A stretch of DNA of 64,000 nt from Puccinellia tenuiflora (lineage: Eukaryota > Streptophyta > Magnoliopsida > Poales > Poaceae): positions 496,001 through 560,000 of the forward strand of contig QRDG01000413.1 of assembly GCA_012064385.1 (NCBI GenBank). The letters run 5' to 3'. The position numbers were made by a program, and so were the translations under genes. The first letter of the stretch is position 1; every line of letters begins with the position of its first letter. This document shows, one piece after another, positions 54,940 to 64,000 of the stretch. Below the pieces are notes generated by a model. It saw only the letters and a list, made by a program, of their open reading frames with translations, was not told the DNA's origin and ran no database searches.

Positions 54940-55990
54940 TCGTTTATATTGGTGATCTTGTTCCATGAGTACTTACTTTTGTTCTGGTTAGTCTTAAGTT
55001 GTGTTCCATTTCGTTAGTAGTTTTTTGTTTCTCATGTGTCTAAACTTTGTTCTGATTGGTGTTAAATTGTGTTCCTCATGTACTTGGGATTTTGTTCCAC
55101 GTGTTCTAAAATGATGGTCCATATTTTTGGTTCGCTTAGTCCGAAATTTTTGTTCCACGTGTAATCTTGTTGTGTTTTACGACTGGTATAATTTTGTTCT
55201 TCTTTATAGTCGGGGTGTGTTCCACTAGCCCTAAAATTTTGTTTCACATGTAATCGCGTTTTGTTCAGTACCCGCTAAAATTTTGTTTTCTTTATAGTCG
55301 AGATGTGTGCCACTTGTGCTAAAAAATTGTTCCATGTGTAATCGGGTTTTATTCTGTGACTGCTAAATTTTTCTTTTGCTTTATAGTCATGATGTGTTCT
55401 TTTTTATTCATGATTACTCATATGGTAAAATTTTGTTCCGCGTTGTCTAAAATCTCGTTCTTTCTTTATTCATGATTTGTTTCTCATATGGTAAAATTGT
55501 GTTATGTGGTCTAAAATGGTGTTCCTTCTTTATTCGTGATTTGTTCCTCATATGGTACAATTTTTGTTACGTGTGGTCTAAAATGTTGTTACTTATTTAT
55601 TCATGATTTGTTTCTCATATGGTAAAATTTTGCTATGCATGGTCTAAAATATTGTTCCTTTTTTATTCGTGATTTCTTCGTCATATGGTAAAATTTTGTT
55701 TCCAAGAACTAAAAAAAATTCCATTCAACTGAAATTATATTCCATTTGTAGTCATAATGTGTTTCCATTTACTAATAACCGTGAGTTATTGCATGATAAC
55801 CATATTTTTGTTCCATTTATTTTGATTTCATTCCATTAGTAATCGTGAATTTTTACGTGATGATTTTTCTTTTGTTCCACTAGTAATCGTCACTTGTTCC
55901 ATGATGATTTTTATTTTATTTCACTTATGTTAAGTACTTGTTCCACCCGTAGCAGCAACTTGTTACATGGTTGTTTCTTATTCTAGTAGT
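54940..55990. repeat. Degenerate tandem array, unit about 60-65 bases
   Basis: Clearest at 55390-55700, where a unit containing ttcatgatttgtt.ctcatatggtaaaattttgtt and gtctaaaat.ttgttcc repeats about five times with drift. Weaker units with tgttcca and taatcgtg continue on both sides. No open frame survives. It resembles internal tandem arrays found in DNA-transposon non-coding regions. Confidence 0.65.
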
Positions 55991-56199
55991 AAGCAATTTT
56001 TCTTTACTGTATATTTAACCAGCCTGTCGATGTTTACTTGTTAGCTTCTATGATGAACTCGTGATTCCATGCACAAATAAAATAATTTGTGAGGTCATGT
56101 GTGTGCGTCGCATACTACTGCCACCACATTGATCAAGCCTAAGGCTATCCTAGACTGCTAGTCCGCACGATGAGTTCTTTTTTTAGGGCTTACTTGACT

Positions 56200-56364
56200 A
56201 CTCCCTTGGTTTACAATTATAAGATGTTTTACATATTTCAATATGAACTATATACAGATTAAAATTAATGAATTTACCCATTGCAATTTACAACGCGTTT
56301 ATATACATGTGTTTATAAAAAAAAAGATAAAACATATTATAGTTGTGAACAGTTTCTAGGGGAG
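56200..56364. mobile_element. Degraded Stowaway-like (Tc1/mariner) MITE
   Basis: The left end reads ctcccttggtttacaattat and then aagatgttttac. The right end, reversed, reads ctcccctagaaactgttcac and then aactataatatgttttat. The arms pair imperfectly over about 35 bases, and the interior includes the familiar tttcaatatgaactatatac. The target TA is present on the left but not clear on the right. Confidence 0.6.
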
Positions 56365-56612
56365 ATCATGTGCATTCACATCTCACCAAGACAAGGATTC
56401 GACTGACCACGTCGAGCGAACCTGGGCATGCGCCAACAATGCTGGATGTGCAACCAACCACTTGTTTTTTGTCCCATACCACTTGGCCAAGAGCAGCGAT
56501 TGAGCGGCACGGAGGAACCCTACAAAACACTCCTCCCTTCAATAATATATATGTACATTAGTATACTACTAGTAAAAATGCCCGTGTGTTGCGACGGGAG
56601 AGAAAAATCTAT

Positions 56613-57852
56613 GCCGCTAACAGGGGCGGAGCTACAGTGTAAGGCCGGGGTCAGTTGACACCGACGCCCTCAGCCCAGGCCCTTGTACATGTAGCCCAGT
56701 TTGGAAAAATGACCCCAGTGAAAAATCAATTTGACCCCAGCCCATCAGCACCAAAAGTCCAAAATGTGAATGCTACTTATGCAGGACCTAAACGTGAACC
56801 ATGTTTTGGGCTGGTAGCAGCCCACCACGTAACGCTGATCGCTCCTGATTCTTTTCCTAAAACTGTACCTGTACGACTCTGTTCTTGACTCCTGAGGACG
56901 ACCTCTTTTCTGTTTTGTTCCTCTGAACCGTCGCCGCCCAGCCGTGGCCGCACCAGTCGCGTAGTCGCCGATCCTCTCCCCATCCATCCACCGGAAATTG
57001 AAGATTCTACTGCAATCCTCAACGGTAAGTGCGACTAAAATCTAATCGATCCTTTTCAGGCCTTTACCGTAAGAGATTTAATTCCCCCAACCCTCAGTTC
57101 TTCTATCATCTTAGGGTTTCTCAGATTGTTGAATTTTTTAATTCGTTGAAGGTTTGGGTGGGCGATCTAGTGTCAGTGTATTTGGATAATCAATCAGGGG
57201 TCTGCAATCAGTATAAGCCTCAAATCGCACCCCCATCACAATGTCAGGTAAGCTTGCCCATGAGCTTATATTCTACATTGATAATGTGCGAGCAGATGAA
57301 CGATTTGCGAATCTGAAAACTATTTCGGAACTTGCTAAGCTGATGGTTAGTACGAAAAAGAATTTGGCATTTCCTTTGGTATATCATCTCCTCAAGCTAG
57401 TGTTAGTTCTGCCCGTGGCCACTGCATCTGTTGAGAGGTGTTTTTCAGCAATGAAAATAGTGAAGACAGTGCTACGCAATCGTATTGGTGATGATTTCAT
57501 GAATCACTGCATTATTTGCTTCTTGGAGCAAAGACTTCTATATTCAACTCCACGTAAGGATGTGATAGATCGCTTTCTCAAGATGAGAGACCGTAGAGGC
57601 CAAAAAAAATAGAGGTAACTACTTTTGTAATCCGATTTTATTTTTACATGATATATTCAGAATTATTGTTTCTTATTCATGTGAGTTTTTCGTACAATAC
57701 ATTATAGAAATGGTAAATATTACCGACTGCACTTATTATTGTGTATGCTATATACATATAGATTTGTGGTACATTTTTTAGACATATAGTCTACCGGTTT
57801 GTTCGAGTTGACACCGGCGACCTTTTTTTCTGGCTTCGCCCCTGGCCGCTAA
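56613..57852 (+). mobile_element. hAT transposon (56621-57844) with exact 8-bp duplication
   Basis: Flanked by GCCGCTAA on both sides (56613-56620 and 57845-57852). The termini are CAGGGGCGGAGCTA and, reversed, CAGGGGCGAAGCCA, typical hAT ends. At 1224 bases it is far shorter than an autonomous hAT element; only the C-terminal transposase part is left. Confidence 0.9.
57241..57612 (+). CDS. hAT transposase C-terminal fragment (dimerisation domain)
   Basis: Up to 123 residues with the hAT dimerisation signature: LPVATASVERCFSAMKIVK followed by LRNRIGDDF and a final basic tail. In hAT transposases this region mediates dimer formation and completes the catalytic core, but the RNase-H-like catalytic residues upstream are absent. 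The piece could at most bind partner transposase. Upstream of 57241 there is no credible earlier exon with zinc-finger or catalytic motifs. It resembles the ZMYM1/TTF-type hAT transposases common in grasses. Confidence 0.75.
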   Translation: MSGKLAHELIFYIDNVRADERFANLKTISELAKLMVSTKKNLAFPLVYHLLKLVLVLPVATASVERCFSAMKIVKTVLRNRIGDDFMNHCIICFLEQRLLYSTPRKDVIDRFLKMRDRRGQKK

Positions 57853-60698
57853 GATGCACATATCACGACATGTCACAGAAACCAGCTAGCTGTAGCATGT
57901 CTCCACTCCATCATTTGCCCGCCCCTTCGACTACCCGCTATACGTGCCAACACAAGCACACACCGCCATCGCCGCCTTACCCCATTTTGCGAAAGCCTAG
58001 GTCGCGAATTAGGAACCTCTAGCCACGCGTTAAGCTTCTATCCATGACTGTGCCGTCCACACTGAATTTAAAAAAGTTGGGTAGAGGAGCCCATCATTTT
58101 CACATACTTGCACCTCTTCCTTGATTTGGCATAGTCATTTGCATGGTTGCAAAGGGAGCCCCTGAAGTGAAATAAGAATGATACAGTTTAAAAGTTCGTA
58201 ATCAAGTTGATCTATAATTAATTAATTAGCACCAATTCACAATGGTTCTATCTATAATCAAGTTGGTCGTCACTATCTTGCGGGCGTTCTAGAGCTTCAT
58301 TTGGACAAATAGATTTGATAGAAGAAAGAATAGTAACATATGTTTGCATAATCAAACATTAAACCAAATTGAGCTATAGATGGACGGCCTCCCATGACGA
58401 ACTCCATCATCATGATGCATCTCGTTCTACAGTTCACCCTTCATAGTCAAACGTATGCTGTACATAATGCACGTCTAGAGCTTGACCAGAAACAAGATGA
58501 GAATACAGGAGGCACCCATGACCATGTATAGCACGTTAATTGATATGACCAGGACAGAGTAGCTTGTTTCTAATTCACCTTGTCTTCGCTTCAAAAAAAG
58601 TTCACCTTGTCTTGCTCGTGTGACCGCTGCTATAGATATTCTCGATCGGATATTGATCGATCTGGGCAAAGGAAGAGAGGTAGTTGCTGTTTGAATTGGT
58701 GACAAGTGCAGGTTTTCGTTTCTCCTCAAACGACCTATCGATTCTCGCCTCGCCTGTACGTACTTGAGTAGACAGATGGAATCCGACTTGGAGTCAAAGT
58801 GGGATCGATCCTTTCAGAACGTTGACGTACAGAAGCGAGAGACGCGTGGGAAGTGGAGGGATGCAAGGCACGCGATCTACGTGAACGGACGAAATGACTG
58901 AAACGTCAGCAACGGCCGCATCTAGCCCATCTGCGGCAGCGTAACGTGGGCCGGCCCACCTCATTGCGTCCCAGCTGGGGACGACGCTAGGTTTTCCTAG
59001 CGCGTCGGGTGAGTGGCGGCGGCGCCACCGCGGCTGCGTCGACGGCCAGCTTGACCGGGCGGCGGGGCACGTGGTGCCAGGGGGCGGGGAATGGCGGCGG
59101 GCGTTCCTGTCAGCAAGGCCGTGTGCGCGCGGGGCGGCGGAGTCGCGTCGAGCACGCACGGCGAGCGCGGACACGACGAACACGGGCGGCGTCCGGCTAT
59201 GTGCACGGAGGGCGGCAGCGACCCTCGGGCAGAGCAGCAGCCACCAGGGCCAGCAGCGAGGCGCGGACGTGTGCGGGTGCAGACGGCGAGCACGAGCACG
59301 GCGAGAGACGAAGGAGCAGCGCACGCGCACGGGACGGACACGACGCGAGACGACGGAGCCGCGGCGAGCGCGGACGCGCGCGGGCGGCCGTGCGGCAAGG
59401 AATCGTTCGTTCGGTAGAGTCATGAAAGCAGAATCGAAGCGGTACGATGGAAATTGCCCCTAATAAGGATTTTAGTGGGAGGGTAAAACTGTAAAAACTA
59501 TGATGGACCGACCAAACCGACCAAAGAAAGCTTATTGCTTTTATTATTAGATATAGATTAGTGTGGAGGTTTTGGGCTCCCGGCCTATAGAAAACTCTGT
59601 ATTTATAAGAATTCAAAATCATATTTACAGTTTTGAAAAATCTGAAGAAAAAAAAATCTTTCATGTTGTCAATGATGTATTGATGTATACAACAAACATG
59701 CAAAATCTAAATTTTAAAATACTTCATATTTTAAGTTACACAATATGACGAATCTCTACAACTACTAATCTCCCTAGAATTGCTGCCCTCTCCTTGCTCC
59801 TAGATGTCCTCCAATGAAGCAGTGACACCACACCACGGTGGTCCCCACTTAGTTCTTATTTTATAGTTAACAACTCTTGAATATTAAGATTGAGTTTGAG
59901 AAAAAATCTATCTGATATATATACATGTTTTGTACCTATCTGTCAAATTTCCGGTGAAAAAATGGTATTCCCAACTAAACAAAAAAGAAAATTGAGGCTA
60001 TAAAAAAGGAAAAAATAGCTCCATTTCTGCTCAAACTTTGTCTTTGTTGTGTAGCCTAAAATACAAGAATTTTTTACAAAACTTTTAGAATATATACAAT
60101 ACATACACGTAGTTGTATGCTTTATTTTAAGAAAACTGAGACCTAGACACGTCGTTTCGATTTCTTTAAAGGAGTTGTGATGTGTTTGGAGCTACTGGCA
60201 CATTCCGACAACTCTCTCCCTTACCGCCAATGCCCACCATAGCATCGCGCAGCCTATGTCACGCGACATCATTTCTCTCTCTCCGCTTCCCTCAAGCCGT
60301 ATTCTACCGAAAACGTCCCCACCCTGCCCCGCACAAATTTTCCTGTCTCTCCGCATATTTTTGTGTGCATTATTTAATATTTATTGGTGGAATGTTCTTC
60401 TATTTTTAGATTGTATCGATTGTACTCGATGTAATTAATTTAAGTATGCAGGGACATAATTACCCCAACTAATACTGATTTTAGAGTAATTTATGTCAGA
60501 AAAATCAACTTGATTTCATTATTTATAAAATCAATGACCTTAACTATAGGATCTCGAAGGCTAATCAAATCTTGGCTAATCTATCTCTCGAGTCTACAAT
60601 ATATGTTAATCATATCGTACATTGTCTACAACGTTGTCTACAGTTTGTCGGAACTTTGAGCAATTTTTTTGTTGAAATCTTCATCGGAAATGCAATTC
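57853..60698. other. Intergenic sequence, no supported gene
   Basis: 58960-59420 is strongly GC-rich and open in several frames on both strands (up to 209 codons), with Arg/Ala-rich output and no domain; I do not call a gene. The stretch ending cttattgcttttattattag (about 59532-59551) resembles one end of a repeat whose other end may be the aaaatgcccgtg motif at about 56575. The remainder is AT-rich. Confidence 0.4.
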
Positions 60699-61082
60699 GG
60701 TGCCCAGGCTCATATGAGCCCGGCTGCCTTTCCGATTTTTTTAAAATTTGAAAACGCTTCGAAAAATTCTGAAAAAATTTATGCGGAAACATATTCATGT
60801 ATGCAACACTCGTGTAAATTTTCGACAGAAAATATCAAATTTTGCGCCCTGTGCAAAAAAGACAAAAATCTGACAGACAAAATAGTGAACAGTCCACTAT
60901 TTCAAAAAGACAGATTTGTCTTTTTTACACAGGGCGCAAAATTTGATATTTTCTGTCGAATTTTTACACGAGTGTTGAATACTTCAATATGTTCATGTCC
61001 AATTTTTTTCAGAATTTTTCGAAGCATTTTAGTATTTTAAAAAAATCGAAAACAAAACCGGGCTCATATGAGCCCGGGCACC
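60699..61082. mobile_element. Foldback MITE with long inverted repeats
   Basis: Outer arms start ggtgcccaggctcatatgag and, reversed, ggtgcccgggctcatatgag. Inner arms (about 60825-60880 and 60905-60965) pair almost perfectly around cagggcgcaaaatttgatat. The loop is about 30 bases. It has no coding capacity. The target duplication was not resolved, so the superfamily is open. Confidence 0.75.
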
Positions 61083-61899
61083 AAAACGCCACTCTCAATC
61101 TTCATAGCATAATGTAAACAATTTAACTTTCATGACATTCATAATTGTGGTCGTATCTCGATCGTCTCACATAGCATCCGCAAAGCTTAGGCTTTTTATG
61201 TGGAGTCATGTTTTCTATGTTGAGTGGTAGTCTTGCTCGTGTTGCAACAAAGTGAGCCTGTGGTACTATTTTCCCCATTACTGCAACTATTTTTTATATG
61301 TTTCGCTAAAAAAATTTGTTTATCCGTCGTCAGTTGTACTAGAGCGGACGCAGCAACGCGCGTCTTTTCCTTCTAGTGTGTTAACCGAGTATACACACTT
61401 TCAAATCTCCAAAATATACAAGATTTTCCCATTTTTGTGAAGCCTATAATACAGAGAATTTCACATTGTTTTTGCATGATTGTAAGATGCATCATTTACA
61501 ACATCCAGATTTGTTATCAGATTTTTTAACTTGTAAATATAGTTTTTGAAAAAAAAAATCAGTGGAGTTTATTATTACTATCGGTATAGATACAATCGTT
61601 AGTACCAGAGACAAGTGATTATCAAAATTTAAAAAAAAATGTATTCCCAGAAAGACATGTCACACATGATACCTTTTCCTCATTATAGAACATGATACTT
61701 TTTCCTCATTATAGAACATGACACCCCTCGCAAGTGTCTTCGTACTCGCAAAAGTTTGAAATGATACACATGTACTACTAAAATAAAATATGCTAAGACG
61801 GTGCTAGTGTTGAAGCTTTTGTAAGACCAACTATACTGACGGCCGCTCTTGCTGCTCCAAAATACACAGGCCGGAATTGTCTAGGATTTTTACTCGCCT
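61083..61899. other. Intergenic sequence and 3' flank of the capping-enzyme gene
   Basis: AT-rich. A 20-base-scale direct repeat with catgatac.ttttcctcatta and tagaa lies at about 61667 and 61690. No gene is recognised. The 3' UTR of the minus-strand gene lies in its right part. Confidence 0.5.
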
Positions 61900-63800
61900 T
61901 CATCTCCTTCGCTGCTGCTTCTGCTGTTGAGCCTTTCTATCAGCGTGAGCCTTCCTATCGGCGTACATTGGAAGACCACTAATCTCATTCATCTCGCCCA
62001 GGAGCTTGTCTTCGGTAATATTATCCGTTATGCTCCTCATCACCTGTTTATCATATAATACAAGAAGAATAGGAAATTGTTTTCAGCATGGGGATTTGGT
62101 TGGGGAAATCGAAAAGAGAGGAAGGAAAGTGCCTTTCTGTAAGTATTGATATCATTAGGAGTTGATTTATCTGCTCGGATGCGCATGCAGAACCAGCAGT
62201 CCCCCTGCTTATTCCAAGAGCACTCAACGATTTTTCCCGATATCGAACATGGATCCACATCATCTGCACATCACCCATACTTAGTAGTAGGAAACCAAAT
62301 TACAGCTAAATTCTCTGTTTCGACAACATCAGGAAATAACCATGGCAACGCAACTCCCTTCTCTCGAGTTCCAAAGACAAGTTACTGAAATGGCATACTA
62401 TTGCATCTAATAATAGTACAAAACCATGAAACCTAGGTGGCAGAATCCATTTAAAGACAACATACAACAGCCATGGCTAAAAGACTCAAAAATTACCAGG
62501 TACTCCGTATGTCAGGAATGAAACAGTTTACAGTTACTCTTGTCCTAAGGAATAGTAGTTGAATAAAAGTACATCCTTACCAGAAAATACCACCCGGGTA
62601 CCATCCATAAGTTTCTTTTTGCCTCTCTCGTAGAGAAAAATCAGCTGACGGTTTTCACTACCAGTCTGCAGCATTTGGAAATTACAACAATGAAAAATGG
62701 GAAGCAAACCTCACAAATACCCTGAAGTAGCTCCTATTTTAGTATTTAACATTCAAGAAAACAAGCATACAAACCTCAAACAAGAAGTCAACTGAATTCA
62801 TCTCTGGGTACTTCCATTTTAAAAGACCTTCATGTGTACGATTCACATATGGATCATCCCAGCCCTATATTACAAATAACTTGAAATGCATCAACATGGA
62901 GGGATTAAAAAAAGCTGCATGGAGGCAGCTTTAGCTAGACTTTCTCAAGTGATAAAAGAAAGTTCAGTTTAGCTAATATGTTATTAATGACAGTTTAGTC
63001 AAAAACAATATATAGTGTCTTGTTATGGAAATCAGAGTTAGGGTCATGAATGAAGTGTAATCCTAACTGCATTGCGTTAGCATGCTTTAGGGCGAGATTT
63101 ATATGGATGATAAAGGATGACTGCTCTCACTAGAGATCGACTCATTCTTTCATGGGAAACCTTATTGTTATGTAGAAACCTAAACTTGAAACACAACCAC
63201 TTGTAGTACCAATTCAGCAATAAAGGCAGGATAACCAGTCAACCACAGACCCACCCAGTCATAATTCAGATCAACATTACTTCTTACTAGTTTTCAGAAA
63301 AAGAGGACATAGCATAATATATATAGGAGAATCTAGAAATAGTTCTTAATTTACAATACATAGGTACATAGATTTGTATGTAATTTTTTTTTTTTTTTTT
63401 TGGGACTGGCTTATAGCTTCGGTACTGTGCACTGTGACAATCATGTATCTAAAGTCAGAAACAAAAGGACCACCCTACCTGAAATATAAGTCCATCAGAT
63501 TCATGTGAAAGTGCTGGAATAAATTCCTTGAGTAATTTTTTCACTGTGGAGAGCAGCCAAAAATCCTTTCTCCTTACCTGATAAAAGCCACATATTATGA
63601 ACCTGCTTATGGTTATACTGAACATTGTACCACAATGAAATAAATAAAATAATACATCTAGATTTAGGTACCGAAAAAAGCTCCAGGTCATATCTGTATG
63701 ATGGATTGACTTTCAGACCAGTTTCAAACTGCTTTCTCTCATAGATGCGTGGACGAATTATTTCATCCTCGAGTAGTTTCCACCTGTCAGAAAAGGGCAA
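61900..63800 (-). CDS. mRNA-capping enzyme, guanylyltransferase part (3' six exons; 5' part outside window)
   Basis: Exons in transcript order: 63672-63800, 63479-63577, 62775-62864, 62581-62665, 62133-62263 and 61900-62043, giving 225 codons plus a TGA. Phases agree throughout. The protein transfers GMP to the diphosphate 5' end of nascent nuclear mRNA. Visible nucleotidyltransferase motifs are RRKDFW (IIIa), ESDGLIF (IV), LLKWKYPEMNSVDF (V) and CWFCMRIRADK (VI, the RxRxDK signature). The KxDG lysine (motif I), and the N-terminal RNA triphosphatase domain found in plant capping enzymes, must lie right of the window. The C-terminus is Lys/Gln/Arg-rich (AQQQKQQRRR). The intron after the YRK codons has a GC donor (62131-62132) instead of GT. 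No damage is seen, so it is probably functional. Confidence 0.9.
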
Positions 63801-64000
63801 CTGCATCCAGCGATTAAATAAAAAGGCAGCCACTACAGAGTAATGCAACGCTTAAACCATTTAACTCTCCGGAATCATCATCTATCCATATATCTATAAC
63901 TACACAAAAGATATCTGCTCAGTGATTATTTCAGAAATTAAGACATTGCTTTTATCAATCAAAATAATACATATACTGAACTTGTAGTGTTTTATACTTT
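63801..64000 (-). other. Intron of the capping-enzyme gene
   Basis: Sequence upstream (on the minus strand) of the acceptor ending ggatgcag next to 63800. It is AT-rich, with no further exon before the window edge. Confidence 0.6.

Noticed and set aside
58794..59463. Frames up to 209 codons on both strands in GC-rich DNA
   Set aside because: Arg/Ala-rich without domain, several frames open at once, no splice or start context. Left as GC-rich intergenic.

Overview
This is nuclear DNA from a grass, most likely Triticeae (wheat, barley, rye or Aegilops type). That reading rests on intron-containing, GC-rich monocot genes set in dense, nested transposable elements, and on the TE types present: Sirevirus-like and other Copia elements, long-LTR Gypsy-like elements, CACTA, Mutator, Tourist, Stowaway-like and hAT. 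The species assignment is inference. Only two ordinary host genes are supported: an NPH3/RPT2-like BTB gene at 32498-35380 (+, three exons, 535 aa, complete) and the 3' part of an mRNA-capping enzyme gene at 61900-63800 (-, six exons in view, running off the right edge).

Left block, 1-22182, is a stack of retroelements. A plus-strand Sirevirus-like element (3' end and 3' LTR, 1-2875) abuts the interior of a minus-strand element of the same family (2876-9033). A single N at 9034 joins this to a second minus-strand copy (9035-13228). Those copies lie in the internal region of a minus-strand Gypsy-like element whose 5' LTR (13652-14058 plus 17767-20883) is split by a solo LTR of the same family in opposite orientation (14059-17761, exact AGTAC duplication). 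The Gypsy-like element in turn sits in the gag of a minus-strand Copia element (20884-22182).

Middle block, 22183-35690, holds a poly(A)-tailed retroposon with a 15-bp target duplication (22329-24209), a LINE 3' end (29997-30403), a pair of diverged 0.9-kb duplicates (26.0-26.9 and 30.8-31.7 kb) and the NPH3-like gene.

Right block, 35690-56000, is the most deeply nested. CACTA-like flanking repeats surround two adjacent Tourist-like elements. The first (35930-51380) contains a Mutator-like element (36384-51043, 9-bp duplication), which contains a complete gag-only Sirevirus-like element (40173-50730). The second (51384-53753) contains a CACTA fragment with a four-intron ULP1-type protease gene. 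Beyond 56 kb come a Stowaway-like MITE, a 1.2-kb hAT element with an 8-bp duplication, a foldback MITE and the capping-enzyme gene.

The strongest candidate for something under-described is the Sirevirus-like family. The complete copy and copy A both encode a large gag protein but no pol where it would be expected. They keep primer-binding sites and many polypurine-tract-like motifs, and carry a fast-changing palindrome array just upstream of the LTR TATA box. All family names come from reading motifs and structure; no database search was possible.
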